Counted from the first letter of the stretch, positions 17,927-26,006 are shown. The stretch is 64,000 nucleotides of DNA from Mycolicibacterium aurum (GCF_900637195.1 NZ_LR134356.1:5952001-6016000); one strand, 5' to 3'. The notes: generated by a model not told the origin, from the sequence alone. Made by a program: numbers and translations.

Positions 17927-18754
17927 TCATTCTGACGGTGGCGTGGTGCTGAAGATCGGCCAGCAGATCTCTGTCGCGGTGAAGTTGTACGGCTCCGAGG
18001 GCGTGGAGCCGATGTAGTGTTCGCGGATCGGTCCCTGGTCGCTGATCAGATGCTCGTTTACGTGTTTTCCCAGAGCCCCGTAGCTGCGGTCGATGCCGTC
18101 GTGACCGCCGGAGTGGGTGAGCACCGCGAACTCGGCCTGAGGAAGGACCTCGGCGCGGACGCCCTCCGGGGGGTGCGCGGACTGTGGCGCGGGAACGAAG
18201 AGCGTTGCCCTCCCCCGTGATTCGAGGAACAGCGCTCGGTCGTACAGGCCACCCGGCACGAACCCGAGGGGTGCGCTTCCTGCCGCCGCGACTGCCTCCC
18301 GCAGCGTACCCAGCGCCATCCCGAACCAGCTGTCGATCTCGGAGACGTCGATGGTGGCGCCTACGGACCACACCGCGAACGCCGGCTTGAGATGCAACTC
18401 CACATGGGCGGGCGTCGTTACGGGCGAGAGCAATTCGCGCAGCGCGCCAACGGCGTCACGAGTCTGCTGAAGCTGCTCCTCCATCTGTTCGAGATGGGTG
18501 GTGATGATCTCGGTACGGGCCGCGGCGTCTTCTGTGCTCAGCAGTGCCTTGATGTCGGGAATGGACATGCCCAGGGACCGGAACCGGCGGATGATGTGTG
18601 CAGAATCGACCTGGCCGGTGTCGTAGACGCGGTAGCCGGTATGGGAGTCGATGTGGGCTGGTTCGAGGATGCCGATCTCGTGGTAATGCCGTAGCGCCTT
18701 CCTACTCAGGCTGGTCATCACTGCGAAGTCACCGATCGAGACCCGTGCGCCCAT
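17927..18754 (-). CDS. MerR-family regulator with GyrI-like effector domain
   Basis: The 275-residue protein starts with a winged HTH of the MerR type (SIGDFAVMTSLSRKALRHYH, followed by YRVYDTGQVDSAHIIRRFRSLG). A dimerisation helix (about residues 80-110) and a C-terminal effector-binding domain of the GyrI/AraC-effector kind (about 120-275, e.g. AVLTHSGGHDGIDRSYGALG) follow. The ATG lies six bases after AGGAGG. Its own promoter and the divergent NTF2-SDR operon both carry the same dyad between a TTGAC -35 and a -10 box spaced by 19 bases, so it likely autoregulates and controls both. Confidence 0.87.
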   Translation of the reverse strand: MGARVSIGDFAVMTSLSRKALRHYHEIGILEPAHIDSHTGYRVYDTGQVDSAHIIRRFRSLGMSIPDIKALLSTEDAAARTEIITTHLEQMEEQLQQTRDAVGALRELLSPVTTPAHVELHLKPAFAVWSVGATIDVSEIDSWFGMALGTLREAVAAAGSAPLGFVPGGLYDRALFLESRGRATLFVPAPQSAHPPEGVRAEVLPQAEFAVLTHSGGHDGIDRSYGALGKHVNEHLISDQGPIREHYIGSTPSEPYNFTATEICWPIFSTTPPSE

Positions 18755-18800
18755 GGCATCCTCCTGTGCAATCTGTCACCCTGCCTTATCGGGTATGGCC

Positions 18801-18831
18801 ATCGTGCAGTTTCCCCCTAGGGCAAGGTCAA
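18801..18831 (-). promoter_or_regulatory. MerR-type promoter/operator C (merR autoregulation)
   Basis: On the minus strand TTGACC (18831-18826) is followed by the dyad TTGCCCTAGGGGGAA (18825-18811) and CACGAT (18806-18801), with exactly 19 bases between the hexamers. It drives the MerR gene whose start is 47 bases further on, leaving a leader that includes AGGAGG. Confidence 0.8.
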
Positions 18832-18958
18832 GTCTGCGGCGCGAGTCCGGTGATTGCGTACGAGGCCGCCATCGGCTGGCAGCAGCGAGCGAAATGCTTC
18901 CGTGGAGAGCCTCAGGCGCGGCAGGCGGGCGCCCAGGAAAGAATTCTCCGGCCGAGGC

Positions 18959-18989
18959 TTGACCTTCCCCTTGGGGGAAGATCCAACGT
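18959..18989 (+). promoter_or_regulatory. MerR-type promoter/operator B (NTF2-SDR operon)
   Basis: TTGACC at 18959-18964 is followed by the dyad TTCCCCTTGGGGGAA (18965-18979) and CAACGT at 18984-18989, again a 19-base spacer. The ATG of the operon is at 18996, six bases after the -10 box, so the transcript would be leaderless. Confidence 0.82.
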
Positions 18990-18995
18990 GGGGTC

Positions 18996-19346
18996 ATGAC
19001 CACAGAATGGGATGCACTCCCCGACACCATAAAAACGTTCATGACCGCGATCGATGGCCGTGAGGTAGACACAGCGCTGGCCACACTCACCACTGATGCC
19101 GTGGTGACCGACGAAGGCCACGACTACAAGGGACATGACGAGATCGGCGCGTGGGTGGCCACCGCGGCCGCCGAGTACACCTACACCACCGCATTCACCG
19201 GCGCGACGGTGCTCGAACAGAAGACCGGTACGACTGTCGACGTCGGGCAGCACCTGGAGGGCAACTTCCCGGGCGGGGTCGCCGACCTGCACTACCGCTT
19301 CACCCTCGACGGCGCTGTGATCAGCCGGGTGGTGATCGAGCCATGA
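18996..19346 (+). CDS. NTF2-like (SnoaL-type) protein
   Basis: The 116-residue protein has the SnoaL pattern: IKTFMTAIDGREVDTALATL, then DEGHDYKGHDEIGAWVA, then paired strands ending in FTLDGAVISRVVIEP. Such proteins can be isomerases, hydratases or ligand binders. The start at ATG 18996 would be the 5' end of a leaderless mRNA from the MerR-type promoter. It overlaps the SDR start by four bases, so the pair is co-expressed under MerR control. Confidence 0.8.
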   Translation: MTTEWDALPDTIKTFMTAIDGREVDTALATLTTDAVVTDEGHDYKGHDEIGAWVATAAAEYTYTTAFTGATVLEQKTGTTVDVGQHLEGNFPGGVADLHYRFTLDGAVISRVVIEP

Positions 19347-20182
19347 CGCGGCGTTGGTTCATCACCGGAGGCACCCCCGGCAACTTCGGGATGGCGTTCG
19401 CCGAGACCGCACTCGAGGCCGGCGACCGTGTGGCACTCACCTCCCGGCGCCCGCAGGAGCTGGACACTTGGGCGCAGCAGTACGGCGACCGCGTTCTCGT
19501 TGTGCCGCTGGAACTCACCGACGCGGCCCAGGTGCAACGTGCGGTGCGTGACGCAGAGGAGCACTTCGGCGGCATCGACGTGCTGGTCAACAACGCCGGA
19601 CGCGGTTGGTACGGATCGATCGAAGGAATGGACGAGTCCTCGTTGCGGGCGATGTTCGAGCTGAACTTCTTCGCCGTGCTGTCGGTGACCCGTGCGGTGC
19701 TGCCGGGAATGCGCGCCCGCGGGAACGGGTGGATCGTCAACGTGTCGTCGGTGGCGGGGCTGGTTTCGGCGCCCGGATTCGGCTTCTACAGCGCGACGAA
19801 GTACGCCATCGAGGCGATCACCGATGCCCTGCGCGACGAGGTGGCCGCTCAGGGCATCTCCGTCTTGACAGTCGAACCAGGTGCGTTCCGCACCAACGCC
19901 TACGCCGGCTTCGCGAACGAGCCCGTCGAGGAGGCGATTCCGCAGTACCACGACATGCTGGAGCAGGTCCGCGCCGCCTTCGTCGAGATGGACGGCACGC
20001 AACCCGGCGATCCGCACCGCGGTGCCCGTGCGGTGATCGCAGCGATGGCTCAAGATCCGCCTCCGCGCCGCCTGGTCCTGGGTAATAGCGGCTACGACGC
20101 TGTCACCGATGCGCTGCAGCAGACCCTCGCCGACATCCAGAGGAACGAAACTCTATCTCGCAGTGCGGATTTCCCCGCCTGA
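19343..20182 (+). CDS. SDR-family oxidoreductase, second gene of the MerR-controlled operon
   Basis: The 279-residue classical SDR has the cofactor motif TGGTPGNFGMAFAETAL (residues about 8-24), a NNAGRGWYGS segment, catalytic Ser and Tyr/Lys in VSSVAGLVSAPGFGFYSATKYA, and a PGAFRTNAY loop. It resembles the group of SDRs annotated as oxidoreductases acting on lipid or quinone-like substrates. The ATG at 19343 overlaps the NTF2 stop as ATGA. The MerR-type promoter controls both genes; co-regulation with the F420 enzyme at 7225 suggests stress or xenobiotic detoxification, which is inference. Confidence 0.85.
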   Translation: MTRRWFITGGTPGNFGMAFAETALEAGDRVALTSRRPQELDTWAQQYGDRVLVVPLELTDAAQVQRAVRDAEEHFGGIDVLVNNAGRGWYGSIEGMDESSLRAMFELNFFAVLSVTRAVLPGMRARGNGWIVNVSSVAGLVSAPGFGFYSATKYAIEAITDALRDEVAAQGISVLTVEPGAFRTNAYAGFANEPVEEAIPQYHDMLEQVRAAFVEMDGTQPGDPHRGARAVIAAMAQDPPPRRLVLGNSGYDAVTDALQQTLADIQRNETLSRSADFPA

Positions 20183-20409
20183 ATGTGCTGACCGCAGGAC
20201 GGTAGGTCGGTGACTAGGTGCTTACATCAACTAGTGTGCGCCGCTGTTGGCTGAACTCGAGCAATGGCCAGTCGGACACGCAGTGACAATCCCATTCCAG
20301 CCGCACTGAGAACCCGACACAACCCTCCGGCCCGCTCGCGCCTCGCTGCCGCCTTGGTCTCCGGCAGGCCGCACCCGCTCACTTGGCGGCTTCGGCATTC
20401 TGCAAGGTC

Positions 20410-20415
20410 TAGCGT
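20410..20415 (+). promoter_or_regulatory. -10 box TAGCGT before the orphan RHH-like gene
   Basis: TAGCGT ends six bases before ATG 20422, giving a leaderless arrangement. It supports the short gene being real. Confidence 0.4.
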
Positions 20416-20421
20416 GGGCGC

Positions 20422-20790
20422 ATGGGTTTGTTCAGCCATGAAGAGTTCCGCGACCCGGACGAGGGCGTTGCTAGCGGCGCTAGTGGTGGGGCCGTTGAGA
20501 GGGCTCGCGGTGCTGATGTTGACGAATTCGGGTCAGATCATCCGGTGGTCGTTGGTCCGGGGTTACCGCCCGAGGATGGTTCTTGCGGTCAGTTCGCCGT
20601 GCAGTTTCACGTGTCGACGTCAATGCTGGTCGGGTTGACACGTATTGCTCGTATGCGCGGGGTGAGCGTGCCGGAGGTGTGCCGGCAGGTTGTCGGTGTG
20701 TTTGTCGCCCAGCAGGAGGGCGAATTGGGTGCGTTGCTCGCTGCTGAGGCCGAAGTGGCGGACTACCGGCCGAGTTTGGGTGACGCGTAG
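20422..20790 (+). CDS. Hypothetical protein with a possible ribbon-helix-helix segment
   Basis: The 122-residue protein is not one I recognise. Residues 58-98 (QFAVQFHVSTSMLVGLTRIA, then RMRGVSVPEVCRQVVGVFVA) read as one strand followed by two helices, the layout of small MetJ/CopG-like DNA-binding proteins common on plasmids and phages. The first 50 residues are acidic and glycine-rich with a DPDEG motif. It has a leaderless-type promoter and no partner gene. It could be a relic of a mobile element next to dnaB, or a solitary regulator. Confidence 0.5.
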   Translation: MGLFSHEEFRDPDEGVASGASGGAVERARGADVDEFGSDHPVVVGPGLPPEDGSCGQFAVQFHVSTSMLVGLTRIARMRGVSVPEVCRQVVGVFVAQQEGELGALLAAEAEVADYRPSLGDA

Positions 20791-20956
20791 GCGCACCCCG
20801 CTGGGGTAGATCACTCGGTCAGTGTCGTCGGCCGCCACTTGGACCGGCGTGGGTCCGAAAGACCCGGCACGCGGCTTCCGTGGGAGTGGTCCATTTCGGC
20901 GCTGACCAGAGGCCGGCCTCCAGTGCTACCGCTGGCTCGATGGGCGGAATCTCTCC

Positions 20957-20989
20957 GACATGTCCATCTGGACATCAGACGGACATGTC
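20957..20989. repeat. Inverted repeat GACATGTCC/GGACATGTC with extra GGACAT copies
   Basis: GACATGTCC (20957-20965) and GGACATGTC (20981-20989) are perfect inverted copies with a 15-base loop that holds another GGACAT. It lies in the 240-base gap between the orphan ORF and the dnaB end. It could be a multi-site operator or a terminator for dnaB; there is no following T-run on the minus strand. Confidence 0.5.
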
Positions 20990-21030
20990 ATTTGAGAATT
21001 TGGACTTCAAACTTGAAAGGCCACAACCCC

Positions 21031-23646
21031 CTACTGCGTCCTTGGCATGTTCGCGAACCTCGACAGGTGCAGCTGGTTGGTGACGGTGACCGTTCTGGTC
21101 GGGCCGTTACGGTGTTTGGCCACAATGAGATCCGCCTCGCCGCCGCGGGGGTCGTCGCTGTCGAACGCGTCCGGGCGGTGCAGCAGGATCACCATGTCGG
21201 CGTCCTGCTCGATTGAGCCGGACTCACGTAGATCGGCGAGCATCGGCTTCTTGTCGGTGCGCTGTTCCGGACCGCGGTTGAGCTGACTCATCGCGATCAC
21301 CGGCACCTGCAGCTCCTTGGCCAGAAGCTTGAGCTGCCTGGAGAATTCCGAGACTTCCTGCTGGCGTGACTCGACCTTCTTACCCGACGTCATCAGCTGG
21401 AGGTAGTCGATGACGATCAACCGAAGGCCAGCCTTCTGACTGAGCCGGCGCGCCTTCGCGCGAATCTCCATCATCGTCAGGTTCGGCGAATCGTCGATAT
21501 AGAGCGGCGCTTCGCTGATCTCGCTCATCCGGCGGGCCAGGCGCGTCCAGTCGTCGTCGCTCATCCGACCCGACCGCATGTCGGCAAGCTTGATCTTCGC
21601 CTCCGCCGACAGCAGACGCATGACGATCTCGGTCTTGCTCATTTCCAGGGAGAACACGACGCTGGCCATCTGATGCTTGATCGAGCACGAGCGCAGGAAG
21701 TCCAGGCCCAGCGTGGAGTTGTGCGTCGGCACCATCGATCGACCGGCCAGGTACATGTGATCGTCATTGTCGACTTCTACGCACCGCACAGGCACGCTCG
21801 GCACCGGACGCACGTCGACGATGAACCGCGAGTTCGACCGCACCGCGCTGGCAGCACGTCGTTCCTTGTGCAGCAGGTCTTTACGGTGCAATCCGAAGAC
21901 CGAGTCGGCCGCCGAGAAATTGACCAGGTAGGCCGTCGAGGATGCTTCTGTACGACCCTTTACCGCCTTGGTGGCCATCTGGCAGCGGTAACCCAGCGAG
22001 ACGACCAACTCCGCAACGTCGGTCGCCAGGCGCTCATCGGTGACGCAGAACTGCACCGCACCGCCGTTGGTCACCGTGCCGTCCGTGTCGAGCAAGCCCG
22101 CGAGCAACGCCCGCCGCTGCGCCTCGGAGGCGCGCAGATACTGCATCGGGATGTGCTTCTGTCCGAGCACGCCGAGCGTCCGCAGCCGTGCCTGAACAGT
22201 ACCCACCGCGTTGCGGCAACCTTGGCACATCCTGAGGCCACACGACGGTCCGCCGCATCGCGAACACGTCGGCGCCGCAACGGGTTCTGACACGAAGCGA
22301 GCACGTCCCCCGCACGAGCGTCCACACGTACGAACTTGGCTCGTCTGCGGCACGAACGCAGTACCGCACACGACGCACTCTCGCGAGGCGACCGGCTCGG
22401 CCGGTGCCCACTGCAGTCCGTATCGCATCGGCGCGCTGGGCGCTGGGACGGTGACCAACCCTTCCGCCTCGATCCGCATCAGGATCTCGGGGTCAACCGT
22501 GGTGATCTGCGCGGCCGTCGAGGTGCCGTCCCCCAGCCAGGCCCCCAGCGTGTACGGCGGCACGAGTAGGTCGGCGTCCTCGCCCTGCAGCGGCGCGGTG
22601 TTGACGACCGAGTGGTTGAGCCGGCGATCCGCCGTCGGGCACCGCAAGGTCTCCGCGATCTCGCGTGTGGTCCGCACCGCGGCGGACACCTGGCCCGCGG
22701 ATCGACGGGACGCACGGGTGTCGGTCAACCACTGGTGCTGCTCGTCGGCGACCAGAACTGTGCCATCCGAGAATTCGACCTCGTAGCAAGGCCGCCCGAG
22801 CATGACCTCGGTGGCAGCCACCACCCGCGTCGGCCGGCCGTCCGCGCCGATCAGCTGTTCGCCGACGGCGACGTCGGCCATCGTCGTCCACCCGGTCGGT
22901 GTCGGCAGCAGCGTATCGATCTTCAGCGCCTTCCCCATACCGGGACGCGCGGCGATGACGATCATCTGGCCGGCGTGCAGCCCGTTGGTCAGCTCGTCGA
23001 GGTCGTGGAAACCGGTGGGCACGCCTTTCGAGATGCCGCCCGACGACGCGATCGAGTCGATCTCGTCCATGGTGGGCTGCAGCAGCTCCTCCAGGACGAC
23101 GAAATCTTCGGAGGCCCGCCGCTCGGTGACGTCGTAGATCTCGGCCTGCGCGCGGTCCACGACGTCGTTGACGTCGGCTCCGTCGGCGCCTGCGTACCCG
23201 TACTGCACCACCCGGGTGCCCGCCTCCACGAGGCGGCGCAGCAGCGACTTCTCGGCCACGATCTCGGCGTAATAGCCGGCATTGGCTGCGGTCGGCACCG
23301 TCGAGATGAGCGTGTGCAGATACGGCGCCCCGCCGACGCGGCGCAGCAGCCCGCGCCGGTCCAGTTCAGCGGCGACGGTGACGGCGTCGGCCGGCTCCCC
23401 GCGGCTGTACAGATCCAGGACGGCGTCGTAGACGAGTTGGTTTCCGGGCCGGTAGAAGTCGCCGGGCCGCAGCCGTTCCAGGACGTCGGCGATCGCATCC
23501 TTGCTCAGCAGCATGCCGCCCAGCACCGCCTGCTCGGCGGCGAGATCCTGCGGGGGCTGGCGCCCGAAATCCTCGCTGGGGGGCGGCTCAGCCTGCCGGG
23601 AATCCCTACGGTCTCCGGGACGACCCAAGTCATCTACCACGGCCAC
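21031..23646 (-). CDS. dnaB: Replicative DNA helicase DnaB, intein-containing precursor
   Basis: The 871-residue precursor consists of host helicase residues 1-239 and 644-871 with a 404-residue intein between them. The host part has the N-terminal DnaB domain (PPQDLAAEQAVLGGMLLSKD), the linker and RecA core with P-loop ARPGMGK interrupted by the intein before STLGLD, Walker B LIVIDYLQLMTSG, and the arginine-rich end. It unwinds DNA at the fork as a hexamer. GTG 23646 gives MAVVDDLG, matching mycobacterial DnaB; GTG 23658 is in frame. The other insertion site known in M. tuberculosis (RESG before SIEQDAD) is empty. The downstream neighbours on the same strand are absent; the ribosomal block lies upstream with a terminator between. 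Confidence 0.95.
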   Translation of the reverse strand: MAVVDDLGRPGDRRDSRQAEPPPSEDFGRQPPQDLAAEQAVLGGMLLSKDAIADVLERLRPGDFYRPGNQLVYDAVLDLYSRGEPADAVTVAAELDRRGLLRRVGGAPYLHTLISTVPTAANAGYYAEIVAEKSLLRRLVEAGTRVVQYGYAGADGADVNDVVDRAQAEIYDVTERRASEDFVVLEELLQPTMDEIDSIASSGGISKGVPTGFHDLDELTNGLHAGQMIVIAARPGMGKALKIDTLLPTPTGWTTMADVAVGEQLIGADGRPTRVVAATEVMLGRPCYEVEFSDGTVLVADEQHQWLTDTRASRRSAGQVSAAVRTTREIAETLRCPTADRRLNHSVVNTAPLQGEDADLLVPPYTLGAWLGDGTSTAAQITTVDPEILMRIEAEGLVTVPAPSAPMRYGLQWAPAEPVASRECVVCGTAFVPQTSQVRTCGRSCGGRARFVSEPVAAPTCSRCGGPSCGLRMCQGCRNAVGTVQARLRTLGVLGQKHIPMQYLRASEAQRRALLAGLLDTDGTVTNGGAVQFCVTDERLATDVAELVVSLGYRCQMATKAVKGRTEASSTAYLVNFSAADSVFGLHRKDLLHKERRAASAVRSNSRFIVDVRPVPSVPVRCVEVDNDDHMYLAGRSMVPTHNSTLGLDFLRSCSIKHQMASVVFSLEMSKTEIVMRLLSAEAKIKLADMRSGRMSDDDWTRLARRMSEISEAPLYIDDSPNLTMMEIRAKARRLSQKAGLRLIVIDYLQLMTSGKKVESRQQEVSEFSRQLKLLAKELQVPVIAMSQLNRGPEQRTDKKPMLADLRESGSIEQDADMVILLHRPDAFDSDDPRGGEADLIVAKHRNGPTRTVTVTNQLHLSRFANMPRTQ
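21718..22929 (-). other. DnaB P-loop intein with LAGLIDADG endonuclease and cysteine clusters
   Basis: Residues 240-643 of the precursor. The intein begins with Ala240 (ALKIDTLLPTPTGW) rather than Cys/Ser, and has Trp306 and His304 in block B (ADEQHQW), Cys622 in block F (VRCVEVDNDDHMYLAG), and Thr641-His642-Asn643 in block G (VPTHN) before Ser644. This Trp/Cys/Thr set defines class 3 inteins, where the block F Cys starts splicing. Two LAGLIDADG helices (LGAWLGDGT, 367-375; LLAGLLDTDGT, 514-524) indicate a homing endonuclease. Between them two four-cysteine clusters (424/427/441/445 and 461/464/474/477) look like zinc ribbons. Insertion between GK and S of the Walker A motif blocks ATP binding until splicing. 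Confidence 0.92.
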
Positions 23647-24077
23647 GCCGAGACCCACCCCCTGTATATCGCGATCGAACGCACATTCGACAACGGCATG
23701 TCGCGACTGTAGATCCGGCCTCTGACAACTCGCTCGTTGGCGGCCGCACTGCTGCCGCGACGGCCAACGCTAGACGTTGCTGGCGGTAGCGCAACCGCCC
23801 GCTGTGGATGAGCCTGTGGATGGCGTGTGCATAGGTCTGGTGGACCATGTTGAGGGGTTGGGGAGAACCTGTTGATAACCATCGATGTTGACCCTGTTTT
23901 CCCTGATGGAGGCAGGGTAGGCCGGTGGATCTTCTGTGGATGGGAAATTCGTCGGCGTGTCGTGTCCGGTTTCCGACTCGGGCGTGTTGTGTTGCGCCTC
24001 GGCGCCGCGCAGGTTAACAGCCGGTTAGGTTCGCTGTGTTCGCTTTGCGGCGAATGGTTCGCTACCAGAAGACAGCA
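23647..24077. other. Intergenic region between dnaB and rplI
   Basis: This 431-base stretch holds no convincing gene. It has three TGTGGATG motifs (23803-23810, 23815-23822, 23935-23942), described separately, and otherwise ordinary sequence containing the dnaB promoter. A 82-codon plus-strand frame (23872-24120) runs into the rplI terminator and is not believed. Confidence 0.6.
23803..23942 (+). promoter_or_regulatory. Cluster of DnaA-box-like TGTGGATG motifs upstream of dnaB
   Basis: TGTGGATG occurs at 23803-23810, 23815-23822 and 23935-23942, all on the plus strand; the reverse complement CATCCACA matches the DnaA box core TTATCCACA/TTGTCCACA at seven of nine positions. The cluster lies 150-300 bases upstream of dnaB, so DnaA control of dnaB is possible. 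Binding is unproven. Confidence 0.35.
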
Positions 24078-24116
24078 ACGACCGGGCGAGACCCCTAGAG
24101 GTCGTCGCCCGGTCGT
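24078..24116 (-). terminator. Rho-independent-type hairpin after rplI
   Basis: ACGACCGGGCGA (24078-24089) pairs perfectly with TCGCCCGGTCGT (24105-24116) around a 15-base loop, 27 bases past the rplI stop. On the minus strand it is followed by a moderately T-rich TGCTGTCTTCT. It would end the rpsF-ssb-rpsR-rplI transcript. Confidence 0.75.
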
Positions 24117-24143
24117 GTGAGTACTGCTGTGTCCGGCGCGCGG

Positions 24144-24599
24144 CTACTTCGCGACGACGTTGACCGACACCGTGGCGTTCACGTCGGGATGCAAACGCAC
24201 CGTGACGGGATGCGTGCCCAGCGCCTTGATGTGCGCCTTGGGCAAGCTGACCGTCCGCTTGTCCAGGTTCGGGCCGCCGGCCTTCTTGATGGCGTTGACG
24301 ACGTCGGCCGCCGTCACGGAACCGAACAGCTTGCCGGAGTCGCCCGCGGCCTTGACGGCCACGTCGACGTCGCCGAGACCCTCGATGGCGGTCTTCAGCT
24401 CGTTGGCGTGCTCAAGACCCTTGACGCTCTTGAGCTCCTGAGCGCGGCGGATTTCCTCCGCCTGGCGCTCCGCGCCGCGGGTGGCCACGATCGCCAGTCC
24501 ACGGGGCAGCAGGTAGTTACGGCCGTAGCCGTCCTTGACCTCGACGGCGTCACCGGGTACGCCGAGGTGCTCGACCTCAGCGGTCAGAATGAGTTTCAT
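24144..24599 (-). CDS. rplI: 50S ribosomal protein L9
   Basis: The 151-residue protein starts [20 protein letters not shown] and has the L9 signature [13 protein letters not shown], a central connecting helix, and the C-terminal rRNA-binding domain ([16 protein letters not shown] to [15 protein letters not shown]). It binds 23S rRNA near the L1 stalk. It is the last gene of the rpsF-ssb-rpsR-rplI operon, 18 bases after rpsR, followed by a strong hairpin. Confidence 0.97.
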   Translation of the reverse strand: MKLILTAEVEHLGVPGDAVEVKDGYGRNYLLPRGLAIVATRGAERQAEEIRRAQELKSVKGLEHANELKTAIEGLGDVDVAVKAAGDSGKLFGSVTAADVVNAIKKAGGPNLDKRTVSLPKAHIKALGTHPVTVRLHPDVNATVSVNVVAK

Positions 24600-24617
24600 T
24601 GTTCGTTCCTGTCCTGA

Positions 24618-24884
24618 CTATCGCGTCGCCGAGCTGAACGGCAGCAACGCGACCTCGCGAGCGTTCTTCACCGCGATGGCGATGTCACGCTGGTGCTGCA
24701 CGCAGTTGCCGGTGACGCGGCGGGCGCGGATCTTGCCGCGCTCGCTGATGTAGGTACGCAGCAGCTGCGTGTCCTTGTAATCGATGTCCTGGTTCTTGCC
24801 CTTCTTCGAGCAGAACACGCACTTGCGGGTTTTGACCGGCTTCTCGGGAGCCGGACGCCTCTTCGTGGAGGAGGACTTGGCCAT
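24618..24884 (-). CDS. rpsR: 30S ribosomal protein S18 (zinc-binding form)
   Basis: The 88-residue protein has the S18 core [20 protein letters not shown] followed by [19 protein letters not shown]. Cys residues in KCVFCSK (CxxC) and in TGNC mark the zinc-binding C+ paralogue; mycobacteria often carry a second C- copy used in zinc starvation (rpsR2), which is not in this window. It sits between ssb and rplI in the usual order. Confidence 0.97.
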   Translation of the reverse strand: MAKSSSTKRRPAPEKPVKTRKCVFCSKKGKNQDIDYKDTQLLRTYISERGKIRARRVTGNCVQHQRDIAIAVKNAREVALLPFSSATR

Positions 24885-24918
24885 GTCTATCTCTTTCTAC
24901 AAATGAAAAATGGGTTGA

Positions 24919-25428
24919 TCAGAAGGGCGGTTCGTCGTCGGCGCCACCGAACGAGCCCGACGCGGGCGCACTGCCCCACGGGTCGTCCTTGGGGGCCTCC
25001 GACTGACGCGAGCTCGCGCCCCCGCCTCCGCCGCCGAATCCGCCGCCACCACCGCCGCCGCTGCGGCTGGCCTTGTTGACCTTGGCCGTCGCGTACTTGA
25101 GCGACGGGCCGATCTCGTCGACCTCGAGCTCCATAACCGTGCGCTTCTCACCCTCACGGGTTTCGAACGACCGCTGCTTCAGACGGCCGCTGACGATCAC
25201 CCGCGATCCGCGGACGAGGCTCTCGGCGACGTTCTCGGCAGCTTCGCGCCAGATGTTGCAGCGGAGGAACAGCGCTTCGCCGTCCTTCCACTCATTGGTC
25301 TGACGGTCGAACATGCGGGGCGTCGACGCGACCGTGAAGTTCGCGACGGCCGCGCCCGACGGCGTGAACCGCAGTTCGGGGTCGGCGGTCAAGTTTCCAA
25401 TGACCGTGATGACGGTGTCACCAGCCAC
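24919..25428 (-). CDS. ssb: Single-stranded DNA-binding protein
   Basis: The 169-residue protein has an N-terminal OB fold ([20 protein letters not shown], then residues to about 115), a glycine-rich flexible linker (about 122-145), and the acidic C-terminal tip DDEPPF that recruits replication and repair partners. The length fits mycobacterial SSB. It lies between rpsF and rpsR in the conserved order, so it is co-transcribed with ribosomal genes. Confidence 0.97.
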   Translation of the reverse strand: MAGDTVITVIGNLTADPELRFTPSGAAVANFTVASTPRMFDRQTNEWKDGEALFLRCNIWREAAENVAESLVRGSRVIVSGRLKQRSFETREGEKRTVMELEVDEIGPSLKYATAKVNKASRSGGGGGGGFGGGGGGASSRQSEAPKDDPWGSAPASGSFGGADDEPPF

Positions 25429-25528
25429 GTGGTCCTCCTGAGTTGTGTTGGTCTGCGCAGTGCGCGTCGGAAAGAGCTCGCAGGCGAGCCTACGGAACAG
25501 CCCCGACGTGCACAGGAGGTCAAGCTTC

Positions 25529-25819
25529 TTAGTGCTTGTCCGTCCGCATGACCTTGGTCCGCAGCACGGACTCGTTCAGGTTGAGCTGGCGATCCAGCTC
25601 GGACACGGTGGCCGGTTCGGCCTTCACATCGACGATCGCGTAGATGCCCTCGGCATGCTTGGCGATCTCGTACGCCAGCCGGCGTCGTCCCCAGATGTCA
25701 ACCTTGTCGACACTGCCGCCGTCCTTGCGGATGACGTTCAGAAACGTCTCCAACGACGGAGCAACAGTACGTTCGTCGAGAGTGGGGTCGAGAATGACCA
25801 TGATTTCGTATGGACGCAT
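25529..25819 (-). CDS. rpsF: 30S ribosomal protein S6
   Basis: The 96-residue protein begins [20 protein letters not shown] and has the S6 pattern [20 protein letters not shown]. The frame extends 12 codons upstream, but ATG 25819 gives the usual S6 start and length; AGGAGGTG lies 11 bases before it. It is the first gene of the rpsF-ssb-rpsR-rplI operon, whose promoter is in the 187 bases up to the divergent gene at 26007. Confidence 0.96.
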   Translation of the reverse strand: MRPYEIMVILDPTLDERTVAPSLETFLNVIRKDGGSVDKVDIWGRRRLAYEIAKHAEGIYAIVDVKAEPATVSELDRQLNLNESVLRTKVMRTDKH

Positions 25820-26006
25820 AAGGAACCCATCACCTCCTCTGGTCTGGTCGGCCACGGCGTGTCCGTGGCAGGAGGGTCGCCTGCGTCGGCAACCTGCCCA
25901 GGCTACAGGGACCGGTCCTGATCTGCGAAATCGTCAGACCGCGACGCCGCCGTGGACCGCTAGGCTTGGTGCTTCACCGTCACCCACGTCGTGCGAGAGG
26001 GGTTGG

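Noticed and set aside
17927-18371. Other minus-strand frames over the MerR gene
   Set aside because: The 17927-18754 frame contains the HTH and effector domain; others are Arg-rich shadows.
21100-21260. Second DnaB intein
   Set aside because: The RESG-SIEQ junction is continuous, so the known second site is empty.
23872-24120. 82-codon plus-strand frame in the dnaB-rplI gap
   Set aside because: Ends inside the rplI terminator hairpin and has no ribosome site.
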